Source of the DNA: Armigeres subalbatus
Taxonomy: Eukaryota; Arthropoda; Insecta; Diptera; Culicidae
Reading direction: 5' to 3'
DNA: 64,000 nt
Assembly (NCBI RefSeq): GCF_024139115.2
Contig: NW_026942613.1
Location: 62,001 to 126,000, forward strand
The notes under the pieces were generated by a model. The model had not been told where the DNA came from. It made no database searches and was given only the letters and a program-made list of their open reading frames with translations. The position numbers were made by a program, and so were the translations under genes. Positions 32,700-44,040 of this stretch are shown piece after piece (the first letter of the stretch is position 1; each line of letters opens with the position of its first letter).

Positions 32700-33173
32700 G
32701 TACTTATGCCTAACGGAGTATACCCCAAAAGTGTTCGGAAGAGAGGCACAGATAGAAAAAATCCGTCTGGAAACCCAATGAACGGAACTGACGTCTTTTG
32801 GGTTTACAAACGGATAACCTTTGGTCTTTCAAACTTTTTTGGGCTTCCGTACGGAACCCTTTTTTAGCTTTGGAATCCCAAAAGGGTATCCCTTGTACAG
32901 AAACAGAAAAAAAAATCCATTCAGAAGCCCAGATAGCTCCTGAAGAATTTTGTTCAGAATTCCAAATAATTGCGTTCGGAAACCCAGAGAAAGGCTCAGG
33001 TTTACGCACCGATATTTTTCGGTTTTCTAAACGGAGCTCTTTTTGGCTTTCGGAAAGAACTCTTCTGGGTTTTCGAATCGATTCCTTTTGTGCTTCCTAG
33101 GAAATCCCATAATTATTCTAATCAGAATCTCTTGTCCAGAAGCAGAAAAACATTTTATTCAGAAGCCCAGAAC
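32700..33173. repeat. Degenerate GGAAGCCCAAAAGG minisatellite, left part
   Basis: Diverged units of about 30-36 bp around TTCGGAAGCCCAAAAGGATT. The same array continues at 41700-42300, on the other side of the 8.5-kb insertion. It recurs inverted at 44380-45500 in the second hAT copy. It is therefore internal to the hAT-type element, not host sequence. Frames through it are short and unconvincing. Confidence 0.8.
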
Positions 33174-33193
33174 CAGGAACTAATAACCGGGAC

Positions 33194-34700
33194 GTCGGAG
33201 TCCCGAAGAACCGATTTAAAATTCATGCAACCCAGATGAGCTAACGAGACCAGCACCGCCAGAGGCGCTAGTGTATTTTTACTCGCATTAATGGTAAATT
33301 TATTTTAAAGTGTATGGTGAGTGTAGACTTTTTTGACAAATCAATCTTGTTTATATTTTGTTTCAATAATAAATATTTTAATTTTGGTTTCGCGAACTGT
33401 GTATTCCTCGGACAACACAGAAAACCGATTCGTTTGCAATCCGTGCCACATCCGAAGTGACCGTCTGCGGCCAAAAAGCGGTGGCCGGTCACGTATTATG
33501 AACCGTAAAAAAATTAAATAAAAAGTGTCGCTGGAAGAAAATGTGATGTGGCGGCTGGCGGCGGCTGCCGGACTCGGATGTTTGAAAATCGGAAGCGATA
33601 CGCCGGAAATAAGCAAAAACCGGGTCACAGCTTAACGTGGCTAAACACACCGTTGCTATTATTTACGGTTATTTAAGGGCAGGTCTTGTTCGAAACATCA
33701 AAAGCGAAGCGGATTTAATTCCTCCTGACGATCAAAATAAGTCCTTTCGGCTCGTTGACGAGAAGTGAATACGAATGTCTTGCGAATGAGAACAGACAGA
33801 CAGACAGACTTTTAGTCAAACTCAATGTTGAAAAGGTATGTAACTACGATAGGCATATTAATGCGTTTTCATTGTTGTAGGAGGACATTTTCGCCTCGAA
33901 ATAGTTTGCACTAGGCACTCCTTCCTTTATAAACTGTATTTATTTTGTCTTTATTGGTGAGACTTTCAGCCCTAGGCTGGCTCGTCTCGTGACATAAACT
34001 GTATGATTGCTATGATGGATTCTTTATTAGCGCACCATTAAAAAGAACGAATAGAAGATAACCCACGTTGAAGGTAACTGGGTTTGAATCCTGGCTCGAA
34101 TTCTATAGGGTATTTCCGAATTCGCTATTGAACGCAGCATGAGGGTTTTTCACATAACAACTATGCGCGTTTCTTCACTGCAGCAGAATTATTTCATTCA
34201 ATTGAAAAAAAATTCAAATATGAATGAAACACAGCTGAGAAAATCAGCGACTTTGTTCTATTCTGACTCAGATTCAAACTAATGTCGTGGCCGAGGTCGT
34301 GACAATGGTTTTATCTCGGTAGAGGTCACCTTTATATTGGTAAACTCTACGTTCATCACATGATGTCTATCTTATTCGAATTCTCAAGAGTTTACCTGAA
34401 TATTCAGGTAGAATGTACGTGCACGATCGGTTCAGTGCATGATTATTATCGCTAGGTTTCTAGTGATTGTTCAGAAAAATTAAACTACTTGATTGGAATG
34501 CGGCCAGTATCTACCCTTCAAAGACAGTAAGCTGTTGAGACATATCAGATTAGACCGAAATGGATTAGACGTAGAATACTTAAGCCCCAAACACAATGTT
34601 CATATAATTTATGTCAAAATTTGCCGTTTCCGTAGCCGTTCCGCTTACATTGTTTCATGTAACAGCTTTTTATAGGGAATTCCACTTGGAGTTGATGATG
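33194..34700. other. Unrecognised sequence inside the 8.5-kb element
   Basis: A GC-richer segment (about 33410-33640) precedes a purine-rich stretch ending ATGTTGAAAAG/GTATGTAA at about 33836, which looks like a splice donor. It could be a non-coding 5' exon on the plus strand, but nothing proves it. An (AGAC)n run lies at about 33793-33810. A GGGTTTGAATCCTGG sequence near 34080 resembles a polymerase III B box with no A box found. Confidence 0.3.
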
Positions 34701-34785
34701 GGAATATAAAGAGGGGGAATCAGACTGCCAAATTGGTGTCATTCCTTATACTAACTACATATTCATTTATTTTAACTCTTACAGA

Positions 34786-34948
34786 TCCGAGCTCAATTCT
34801 AATCAAAGCTTTACCACCCACAGATATATCTGACAACGTCGAGCACATCGGACAATTCCTGATATTGTGCGTAAAACAGACTGGACGGAGTACTGAAGCT
34901 GAATTCCTAGCCCGGTGGGATCTACATAAATACACGATGCATGCATAA
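34786..34948 (+). other. Possible coding exon, unrecognised
   Basis: After a pyrimidine tract and acceptor (AACTCTTACAG, 34775-34785) an open frame runs to a stop at 34946-34948. It encodes about 53 residues of ordinary, non-repetitive composition (SSILIKALPPTDISD, then EHIGQFLILCVKQTG). I do not recognise a family. It lies inside the TIR-bounded element. Confidence 0.25.
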
Positions 34949-35275
34949 CCCATTATATAAGCATGAAACACACGATCTACTAATGAAGAATATATCATCA
35001 GATGTAGCACCGTTTGTCAGGTGTCAGGTGATTTCGTGTACGACAATGAAAAGGCCTCCAAGTCATCGGTTAACAAACCGAGGTCGTGGGATTCAGGGTG
35101 GCTACAAATCGACGGATATGAAGATTATGAAGTATAGCGTGGCTTTAGTTTCCTGTGAGATAATTTTGAAATTGCCAGCAAGGAAAACGGTAAATGTAAA
35201 ATAAATAAAATAATGAATGCTCAAAAAAAAAGTACAATAAAGTGTCATATGGCATATAATAATAGCAGAATTGTT

Positions 35276-35481
35276 TTGAGAAACTTATGTGGATACGGTT
35301 GGTGTCGTTGTCACATTTGGCGCTTGCGGTCCTATTCTGGGCATTGGACTACGCCCAGGACTGAACATGCATTCACTCGCTGAATTAAAACAGCTATTCG
35401 GAGGTAATTCTGCGCTTCCTCCTTTCACGCAATATCTTCATGTGCAGGCAAACATGTCAATAGCCGTTCATCAACGTGAAA
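35276..35481 (+). other. Possible coding exon with a splice donor, unrecognised
   Basis: An open frame with ordinary composition (VVVTFGACGPILGIGLRPG, then LAELKQLFGGN) ends at GAAAA/GTAAGT near 35481, a strong donor match. A possible acceptor (TTTTGAG) lies near 35280. It could belong with the candidate exon at 34.8 kb. I do not recognise the product. Confidence 0.25.
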
Positions 35482-36080
35482 AGTAAGTCCCCAAGCAGCT
35501 TTACTTAGGCTGACAATGGGGAAAGTGTACCGGGTTTGGTCCTACATATATGTCAAATCAAAACTGATTAAATTGCACTACCATACAAGTGAATAGGAAT
35601 TGAGAGCCTATTATTGAAGTGCACATTTCAGCAGTATTTAAATGTAGATCCATAATGGCGCTAGGGAGGCACTTGGGAAAATGTTAGCGTGTAGTTATTG
35701 CTGCTATCAAGAATATCTCTGCGTCCGAAAATAAGTTATGTTTGATGGATGGGTAAAGTGGTTCAAAACGCTTATTTGTTCCTCTCTCATGTTTTAAGTT
35801 AAGTGTTCTCTGAAAAATTTGCTGAATTGGATGAAAACTAAGTTAACACAAGCTGCTTTAATGTTGTATGGAAATTAGTTTAAGGAAATTAAATGTTTCA
35901 TGATACTGATTATAGTGCTTTACCATTAAGCGCTGGCGAAAACAGAACCCACATAACTCAAAGCAAAAGAAATCCTTGGTTAATCTTTTCAATAATTAGA
36001 TTAATTTAAACCGAGCTGAGAATCTTCGGGCATGTTCATTTAACTTATCACTGAAACTGGCAGTAAAGTATTTATAGTAG
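35482..36080. other. No gene recognised
   Basis: AT-rich, unique-looking sequence inside the 8.5-kb element. I see no repeats or ORFs of note. Confidence 0.4.
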
Positions 36081-36081
36081 G

Positions 36082-36242
36082 GAAGATCCATTAATTACGT
36101 AACGCAAAATTGGAAAGTTTCCACCGCCCCTCCCTCCTATGTCACACTTTTTTATGACGCGTCTGAAATTGTGTATGGATCGTCACACTTTACTGGACCC
36201 CCCTCCCCCTCTAAGCGTTACGTAATTTGTGGACGTTCCTAG
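36082..36242. mobile_element. MITE with ATTACGTAACG termini
   Basis: The ends are GGGAAGATCCATTAATTACG and the complement of GGAACGTCCACAAATTACG, both leading into TAACGC. Flanked by TA. A more diverged relative with AAATTACGCAACG and TTACGTTACG ends is at about 58214-58357. Confidence 0.75.
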
Positions 36243-36796
36243 CCTAAATTTGCCAATATCATCTATCGCGCCAGGAGCAGCAATAAATATTGGTTGTTGA
36301 GTAGCTATGCGATTATCTCCAGGAATTCGCGACATGGATTGAAAACGATTACTAATTATTGGAACAATTAATTAGGATGCGATTTTCGTTGAGTGGAAGC
36401 TTTTGAGTATTTATTTTAGTTTTGTCATACTTGTTCATGGGAAATTGTACAATCTCCAAATTGTCCACAAGTTTAGATCAAATAGTCTACCGAATCAACC
36501 ACGGATTTCATGATTCTCCAGCTACTACAGTAACCCATTAATGTCCTCTGAGTATAATTGCTTTGCTTCAGGTTGGCGTTAAAGCACAGGTTGTAAAGAT
36601 TTCCAAATTGTACTGAAGTTTGAATCAAATCAATCACGACTTGCACGATGATCTCAACAACGATTGTGTTCACTTAGTATATAGAGTAGAGTTGGGAGAG
36701 TGAGCGTGGGGTAAGAGTACGTTTTCGATTTTTTGAACTTATAAAAAGAGCACTGCATCAGTTTGATAGGTATTCTGACTAACTATTGTCATATGT
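36243..36796. other. No gene; one diverged internal duplication
   Basis: Two blocks starting TCCAAATTGT at about 36454 and 36600 resemble each other over about 65 bp, suggesting an old tandem duplication. No ORF of note. Confidence 0.4.
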
Positions 36797-39187
36797 AGGG
36801 GTGATCGGGGCAATATGGGCCACCTAAGGAAATGTATTGGTTTTAATGTGTATATACGGGGCAAAATGAGCCACCATTAGGGGCAGTATGGGCCATCCAA
36901 AATGTTTTTCTGAGAAAGAAAAGTGTTGTAATATGGATGAATATAGAACAGTTTGGAGTATTCTAGGTATAAAAAATGAGATTAATAAAACCGCACAACA
37001 GCGGACCGAACCGATTTGCCACTCTTCACCGATTGCACAGATACTTTTCAATGAATTATTGGCAGTGGCTGATTTTCTACGCCGCTCACATCCAGACGCT
37101 TTGGTATATGTGCAAAATAGCCAGCAAGAGTTAACCGCCAGAAATATGTATGGTGAAAGTCATCTAACGCGGGTTTTCTCAAAACTTTTCATAAAAAACT
37201 ATTTGGTACCGATTATATAGGAAAGTGTCCGCTACCATCCCTACCAAATATTTTTTTGATGAAAGTGCTTAATTTTGAGAAATCGAACCATAGATTCCTT
37301 TCGCCATACTGATTTTAGAAAGTTAACTCCTAGTGTGCCGCTGTAAGCACGCTCAAAGCAGGCGATTCATTGGTTAAATACCCCGTTTCGATCTGACCTA
37401 GAAATCAAAATCGAAATAACATGGTGCAAATCCGGCCGGATTTATTAAGGGGGGTCCTGGGTCAGGCGCAGTCAAAAACGGGTCATTTTTATTTAAACCA
37501 TTGATAAATGAACGACAGCGCCCAGAATGTTGATGCAAACGTGGTCAATCATCATAGACCAGCAGCAGACGTTAGTTTTGATACAATTGAATCACCAGGA
37601 CATGGTTCCGGATGTTCCGAGAACCTTGTTCCCTGGGGTAGTGGACACTTTGATGTAAAACCCAGTCTTGCGACATATCAAACTTCATGGTTTTGGAAGA
37701 CAACCTCGATAGATGAGTTTTTGAAAAGTTTTGGATACATTGGACACGGCCGGAAGTGTTCCCGGGAGCTTGATTCCCTCAAGAAAGTGGACAAATCTCG
37801 CCTAGCAGTCTAGCACCAAAACTCATCTTGCGACATATCAAACTCCATGGTTTTGAAAGACAAGCTCAATAGATGAGTTTTTAAGAGGTTTTGGACACAT
37901 TGGCCACGTCCGGAAGTGTTCCCGGGAGCCTGGTTTCCTCAGCGAAGCGGACAAATTTCGATTAGCACCGAAACCTATCTTGTGACATATCAAACTCCAA
38001 GCAAAATAATGAAGTTTGATATGTCGCAAGATGTGTTTCGAAGCCAAACGAAATTTGATCACTTCACTGAGAGAACCAGGCTCCCGAATACTCAGACGTG
38101 GACGTGGACGTCCAAAATCTCTCAAAATTCATGTATTGTGCTTGTCTTTAAAATAATAGAGTTTGACATGTCGCAAGATGGGTTTCAGTGCTAATCTCAA
38201 ATTTGTCCACTTCCATGAGGGAACCAGGTTCCTTGGAACACTTCCGGACGTGACCAATGTGTCCAAAACCTCTCAAAACTCATCTATTGAGCTTGTCTTT
38301 CAAAATCATGGAATTTGATATGTCACAGTTTTGGTCAGTTTTGGTGCTAGGCGAGATTTGTTGTCCACTTTATTGAGGGAACCAGGTTCCCAGGAACACT
38401 TCGGACGTGGCCAATGTGTCCAAAACCTCTTAAAAACACATCTATTTAGCTTCTCTTTCAAAATCATGGAGTTTGATATATCGCAAGATGGGTTTTGGTG
38501 CTAATCGAAATTTGTCCGCTTCGCTGGGGGAACCGGGCTCCAGGAACACTCCCGGACGTAACCAATGTGGCCAAAACTTCTTAAAAACTCATCTATTGAG
38601 CTTGTCTTTCAAAATCATGGAGTTTGATATGTCGCAAGATGGGTTTCGGTGCTAATCGATTTTTTCCGCTTCCCTGAGGGAATTCGGCTCCCAGGAACAC
38701 TTCTGGCCGTGACCAAAGTATCTAAAACCATTCAAAAACTCATCTATTGAGATTGTCTTCCAAAACCATGAAGTATGATATGTCGCAAGACTGGGTTTTA
38801 CACCACTTGAAAAGTGCCCACTACCCCAGGGAACCAGGTTCCCGGAACATCCGGAACCATGTCCTGGTGATTCAAGTGTATCAAAACTAACTTCTGATGC
38901 TGGTCAATGATGATTGACCACGTTTGCATCAACATTTTGGGCTTGATTTTGGGCACTTTTGTTCATTTATCAAAGGTTTAAAAAAATGACCCTTTATAAA
39001 TCCGGCCAAATTGGCAACATAGTCAAATCATGTCATTTACAAAAACAAAAGAAATGATGACGTTTCTTCCCTGACAATTTCATGGCAATCGGGCGAACAA
39101 TGAGCCCACACAGAGTCTTTTCTTACTTGTTAGCAAATTAAAGCCTAATATCTTGCTTTGTGTAGGTATGGCCATATTGCCCCATGG
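36797..39187. mobile_element. Candidate element with GGGGCAATATGGCC-like ends
   Basis: GGGGCAATATGGGCC near 36809 is inverted as GGCCATATTGCCCC near 39169-39182, with further GGGGCA...ATGGGCC motifs inside the left end. This suggests a 2.4-kb element containing the large inverted repeat. A 110-codon frame at 36888-37220 has no recognisable domain. I found no convincing target duplication. Confidence 0.45.
37434..39015. repeat. 1.6-kb long inverted repeat built of ~155-bp tandem units
   Basis: The outer arms (about 37434-37690 and 38775-39015) are inverted copies sharing CACCAGGACATGGTTCCGGA. Inside, units containing TTTGATATGTCGCAAGATGGG and CAATGTGTCCAAAAC repeat about every 149-161 bp. Two are in one orientation up to about 37990, then five in the other up to about 38790. 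The switch point is near 37990-38005. No protein is encoded. Confidence 0.8.
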
Positions 39188-40254
39188 AGTGGTTTTTTGA
39201 AAAAACAAGTTTTATGATAAATTCAGATTTGTATCAGTACAAACATGTGTGCACCATATTCAATTATAACAAATCTTTTTATTTTTTTATTTTCATTGTC
39301 CTTACCGACTTTTGAGTCGAGTCAATCAAGAGACACTGAAGACGACCTTACTGATGAGGTCGAAATACGTATCTGTCGAGGTCGAAATACGTATCTGCCA
39401 AGCTACAATCAAGTGGTGGAATTAAATGGAATGATACAAACTCGTCTTATGACAAGCAAACTGTTATGTTGTTTCGCCTTCTTTACATAGTCGCATTTGC
39501 AAATATGTTTTGCTTTAAAATATTTATTTTTTGTTTGGATTTGAATTTATACAAGTCTGGTGTAAACTCAATGATTATTCGCTTTATACTAAGGACAGAT
39601 CTGTGGTACTTGTACCATGGCACAAGAGGACAAAACAATTATTCCAAGACTATCTTTGATAAGGACAATAATTTGTATGGTACTCATTTAAGATTAAGAT
39701 TAAGATTCTTGTACCATGGTACTTGTACCACCAGTGTGTCATTAGTATTACATAACAATTAAATGAATTTTGAGGCTTTACAAAGCTAAAAAACACATTA
39801 TTGAACTACTTGTAACATTAGTAAAATTAAACCTGCAAATTGATATTGGCCGCGAAAAATTTCATCATCAAATTTGGAAGGAAATTACATTTTAAGCTTT
39901 TTATTTGCAATATTATAATAAATGAAAAGATGGATTTGTGAGAAAAATGATGCCTGGTATCAGCATCTTCAAGAAATCAAATGTTTTTCGGGTGATTGGA
40001 ATTAGGAACACGAATGAACGGAATTAGGAACAATGCCATTTCAGATGATTGGAATTAGGACCACATAATTTGTCAATGTTTTTTTCACTAGTGGAGCCTA
40101 AGTCTATGAATGCATCCCAACATATTTTATTTTCAATTGTATATAGCAAATGACACTATGTAGCGAAATTGCAGCTTCAAAATACTAAACGGCTATTTTT
40201 TAGAGCTTTTAGACATAGCGCATTGTCTTAGGTGAACGGAATAAGGGCACAGCA
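39016..40254. other. Non-coding stretch with a family X copy at 39312-39456
   Basis: The family X copy reads GAGACACTGAAGACGACC...GGTCGAAATACGTATCTG (this segment duplicated)...GGTGGAATTAAATGGA...CTCGTCTTATGAC. The remainder (39457-40254) is AT-rich with short frames only. Confidence 0.5.
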
Positions 40255-40415
40255 CGGTACTAACCGCAGAATGCTATACCGCTAAATAATATAAACCGCG
40301 AAATGTTAAACCGTGATATGATACTGAACGCGAAGCGGTAGACCGCAAACTAACACACCGCAAAATGGTTAATTGCGGAATGTTTTACCGCGAAATGTTG
40401 TACAATCGAAGATAG
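40255..40415. repeat. ACCGCGAAATGTTA minisatellite
   Basis: About ten diverged units of 15-18 bp (ACCGCRAAATGNTA) in a row. Internal to the 8.5-kb element, just upstream of an RTE fragment. Confidence 0.7.
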
Positions 40416-40609
40416 TTAATTTTCTAAAAATAATTGCGTTTTCGCAACTAGTATTCCATTACTAGGGAATCTACTTAAGATCAAGTGTGAGGTAATCCGG
40501 CAGGTGGCGGCATCATTACGAAAAGCACGGCGATGGCAAAACCGTTGGCGGTATGGTGACGAGCCTAGGGACACGTAGGACATACGTTTTCCGGATCTCC
40601 AGGAGATTA

Positions 40610-40975
40610 TCCGGATGAAAAACAACAAATCTCCTGAGGTTCCCGACTGCTATTAAAACAGGTGAGCCACTGGGTATTTACCAAGGTTTGGGAGGATGAG
40701 GTACTACAAGGTACTCTCCCAATGTATTGCAGAAATGCCGCGAAAACAACGTGCCCACACTTCATATATTCCTCGAACATCCATTCCTTAACTTCAAAGC
40801 CGCATATGATACAAATCGATCGAAACCGGCTATGGCAGTGTAAGGAAATCCAGTAGATTGGACGGCTGAAAAACAAAAACACTTCGATGTATCGGGTGAT
40901 GTGCGTAGTTCGAGTTTCAGGAATATTCTCGAGTCCCTTTGAATTGCACAGAGGGTTACGACAAGATGGCAGCAG
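40610..40975 (+). pseudogene. RTE family B fragment, heavily decayed
   Basis: Matches the 13.4-kb RTE: AAAAACAACAAATCTCCTG, then the AAAGCCGCATATGATAC block (KAAYD), then ATGTGCGTAGTTCGAGTTTC and GAGGGTTACGACAAG. There are many indels and no open frame. A truncated internal piece without a tail. Confidence 0.8.
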
Positions 40976-41640
40976 CTTAGCAGCGTGTTTCGGTAACCTG
41001 AAGCCCGGGCTGGAGCACTCTTGTAGATTCTGGATTTGTAAATAAGCGAATACCGTACGACGTGAAGGCCTACGCAAACATTCCTGGTAGTATCGGCAGA
41101 AGCGGAGGTAGTGTTTCTTGGCGCGCAGTGCAGCCGTAATGTAGATCTTGATTGTGCCCTTTAAGTTATCGTTTGACTTCCGGTTGTTCCAATACCATAT
41201 AAATCTGATGCAGGCTTTGGAAGACAAGTGCCAGTTCGTTAGCAAAGCGCCAATGCAATTTCTTAGGGACGACTCGTCTCGTCAGCCGATGTACATTCGA
41301 TGGGAAAACGCAGCGATGGAAGTCCAGATCTGACTGTTTTTCTTGTTTGCTATATCCAGTGGAAGCTTTCTCCTCGGCTTTCCCACGTGATGGGAGAATC
41401 AGTTCTCCGACAAGTAACCGAATTTATTCATTTTTGGTTCAAAATTGCACTATGAAATCACAACTGGATAAGAAGGGTTTTCTCTCGGCTTTCCTGGCAG
41501 GTGACTGGTGAAGTGCAAAAAAAAAAACAAAAACACAAAGCTGCACGGAGAAAAAAACATGGAGAAATACGTCGAAACTGACAACTGGCTTAGTGTCTTT
41601 TCAAGTGTATACCTAGAACTCTACACACCGATGGAGACTT
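40976..41640. other. Unrecognised sequence to the right end of the 8.5-kb element
   Basis: Short frames on both strands but no recognisable domain. The GC-richer part 40980-41330 looks as if it derives from an old coding element, but I cannot name it. Confidence 0.3.
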
Positions 41641-41699
41641 CAAGCGCAACACCGAAAAATTCCGAGTGTCATATCCCGGTTATTAGTTCCTGCCAGAAC

Positions 41700-42480
41700 G
41701 CTCCAATCGAAAGTCCAAAAGTATTTCTTTCGAAAGTCCAAAAGGATTCCGTTCGGAAGGCCAAAAGTATTTCGTTCAGAATTCTAGAATGATTTTGTGC
41801 AGATTCCTATTAGAATTCCGTTTAGAAGTTCAGAGGGATTACTTTGTGAAACCCAGAGCGATTCCTTACGAAAGCTTAAAAGAAAATCGGATATTCTGTT
41901 AGTAAACTCAAAAGGAATACGTTCGGAAGTTCACATAACTCTGTACGGAAATCCGTACGAACGGATATATTTTGGGCTTTTGAACTGGATCATTTTGGGC
42001 TTCAGAATGGATTAATTTGGACTTCTGAATGGAATCTTTTTAGGTTTTCGAAAGGAATCGAAGAATCTTTCCGTTTAAAATTCTAAAAGATTTCTGTTTG
42101 GAACCAAAAAGGGATATAACCCGTTCAGAAGTTTAAAAAGCTTTTCTCGGAATTCTAAAATGGTGCCGTTTGGAATCCTTATAGAATTCCGTACAAAATC
42201 CCCATAAAGATTTTGTTTGAAAACCCAAAATGGTTTAATTGAAAAGCCCAGGATTTTTGTTTAGCAGTCCAAAGTTTTTGAAAACGGAATGTCTGTAATG
42301 CTACGTTTAGATAAGGCAAGTGAATTGAACAAGTCGCTTGAATCGAACGCGAATTGAACGTGTAAACACCTTAATTCAATTCACTTGAACGAAAAGAAAG
42401 TTGAACATGTTCAACTTTTGGCAAGTCAATTGAATTCAACTGAGTTGTTCAATTCACTTGCCCTGTCAAAACGTAGCATA
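41700..42480. repeat. Degenerate GGAAGCCCAAAAGG minisatellite, right part
   Basis: Continues the array interrupted at 33173 (GAAAGTCCAAAAG, TTCGGAAGGCC, GGAACCAAAAAGG units) to about 42300. It is followed by a segment with paired TCAATTGAATTCAACT-type inversions (about 42300-42480). Confidence 0.75.
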
Positions 42481-42558
42481 AAAGTCTGTAACTTCAATCA
42501 AATGTCTGTATAATGTCTGTAATCTGTATGATGTCTGTATGCAAGACCAAATGTCTGT

Positions 42559-42719
42559 ATAAATACCAGGCTACTGACATCCTATTGTTTAGCCCATCGC
42601 CAGGTCGTAGCCAGGATGTCCTGGGCTATAATTTTTTTTCATACTGCGTTTCAATGATGACAGCGGTCTATGTCTTTTGATGATGATGACACCGCGCTTA
42701 TCACCGGGTCGATAAATAC
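42559..42719. mobile_element. 145-bp insert with 8-bp direct repeats
   Basis: ATAAATAC lies at 42559-42566 and 42712-42719, around a 145-bp segment that is absent from the equivalent place in the second hAT copy. The insert has no clear inverted termini; it includes a TGATGATGATGAC run. Its type is unknown. Confidence 0.55.
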
Positions 42720-42755
42720 AGACATGTCTGTATGTCTGGCATCCCTGTCCGCCTT

Positions 42756-43245
42756 CGCTTTTGTGACTGTCATCCGCGGCCTGACAGTAAGCACGAAGGT
42801 AGGTGAAATCGGGTAGGTGAATTGCAGCCAAGAAGCACAACGATGCAGTGCCATCTGAATGTGAGTAAAGAAACTTCCGACCGTACACTGTAAAAATAAT
42901 AGAGGTAATAAACTATAGAGGACGATTAAATACCAAATTTTCAAAACGACTTATCTGCTTTTGTAAACAAAGATTCAAACGTCGATTTGTCGAATCAGAG
43001 AGCACTCCCACGCAAACCAACACCATCAACAGATGGCCGAAGTCTTCACCTATGTGTTGATGGTGCTGGTTTGCGTGGGAGTGCTCTCAGATTCGACAAA
43101 TCGACGTTTGAATCTTTGTTTACAAAAGCAGATAAGTCGTTTTGAACATCTGGTATTGGATTGTCGCTGCGGTTCCCTTTGTTATCGCTTCCAAACATGT
43201 TGGGTACCTATCTGTCAAAACGTACTGATTTTTCCTTCGTTGACG
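42756..43245. mobile_element. Host flank plus a hairpin MITE
   Basis: 42756-42940 continues the sequence upstream of Paf-AHalpha. From 42942 to 43144 lies a hairpin with about 90-bp arms starting CAAAACGACTTATCTGC and a loop of roughly 25 nt. It is the same family as 46529-46756. No coding potential beyond palindrome shadows. Confidence 0.8.
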
Positions 43246-43435
43246 TAGGGATGCCAGACATACAGACATAGGCGAATTCGAGAAGGATCCAGTGACAGAG
43301 TGCGCTGCGAGTGTTTGGGAGAAAAGTCGTCAGAAGTGATTATTTACATTCAAAATCAAATTTTCTCCATCAAATTTACTTAACTTTTTGGTATATTGTC
43401 ACATGTTTTCCACTGGCAATGGTTTCTTACAGCCT

Positions 43436-43710
43436 TTAAGGTGATTATAGAATGGAGCCCGTGGTGAATTTCAAATTCACCACACGTTTATTTACATACA
43501 TTTTCAAAACCCAAAATCTGGCGTAATAGTTTTCGTACAGTGCCGAAACTCAAATTATGATTTTTCAACATAACTAAGCAAACGATCTACCATTATTTCA
43601 GACCCATACGTGTTATGGTTTTTTCATCTCGTGCTCTTGAAAAAAAATATTAGAAAAGCACGTGGTTGACAAAATGGCCGATTTCTGGCTTCATTCTATA
43701 ATCACCTTAA
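43436..43710. mobile_element. 267-bp MITE flanked by TTAA
   Basis: The ends are GGTGATTATAGAATGGAGCC and the complement of GGTGATTATAGAATGAAGCC. TTAA lies at 43436-43439 and 43707-43710. TTAA targets are typical of piggyBac and Kolobok elements. Confidence 0.85.
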
Positions 43711-44040
43711 GCAGCTGTTGAAGACAAATCCCACCCAAATAAGCCCCGAATTAAAAATCCGGGAGTTCATAACCAAGATAGTGCGGCGGAGGCACTGCAG
43801 GAGATGTGCTATTTAATCGGAATAATCATATTCAAGCACCCACCGGATGAAAGCTAATCCCAAAGAAAACAAAATTTTCTTCCAATTTGCGACTATTCCA
43901 GCTTTCATAAATGGTTGGATTATCCAGAAAACGCGAAAATCGTACTCCCTCCGTATGCTGCCAATGCACTTTTTTGGCCAACGACACTTTTTTCGTGGTT
44001 CTTGTGACGACCACCAGATGTCGAAATGATCGTTGAGCTT

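Larger units (their letters stand above)
33167..41699. mobile_element. 8.5-kb TIR-bounded element with 7-bp TSD
   Basis: The element body is 33174-41692 (8519 bp). Perfect 19-bp terminal inverted repeats: CAGGAACTAATAACCGGGA and its complement. CCAGAAC (7 bp) lies on each side (33167-33173 and 41693-41699). An empty site is visible in the paralogue near 44905-44935, where the complement of AGCCCAGAACGCTCC is uninterrupted apart from point differences. The contents are other repeats, possible exons and an RTE fragment. I recognise no transposase, so it may be a composite mobilised by its ends. Confidence 0.8.
31972..42755. mobile_element. 10.8-kb composite hAT-type insertion upstream of Paf-AHalpha
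   Basis: The left end CAGGGATGCCAGA is at 31980 and the complement of the same sequence ends at 42747. The exact 8-bp duplication TCCGCCTT lies at 31972-31979 and 42748-42755. Both ends carry runs of ATGTCTGTAT subterminal repeats. Its own sequence is about 1.9 kb: 31980-33173 and 41700-42747, minus small inserts. It is non-autonomous and filled with degenerate GGAAGCCCAAAAGG-type repeats. The rest is nested: a 196-bp MITE, a 145-bp insert and an 8.5-kb TIR element. A related copy is at 43246-45717. Confidence 0.9.

Noticed and set aside
34060..34110. A tRNA gene or SINE at GGGTTTGAATCCTGG
   Set aside because: Only a B-box-like sequence is present; I could not find an A box or a cloverleaf fold.
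43780..43840. Histone-like peptide (SAAEALQEMCYLI)
   Set aside because: A short resemblance in one frame only, with no flanking histone sequence; chance is the simpler explanation.
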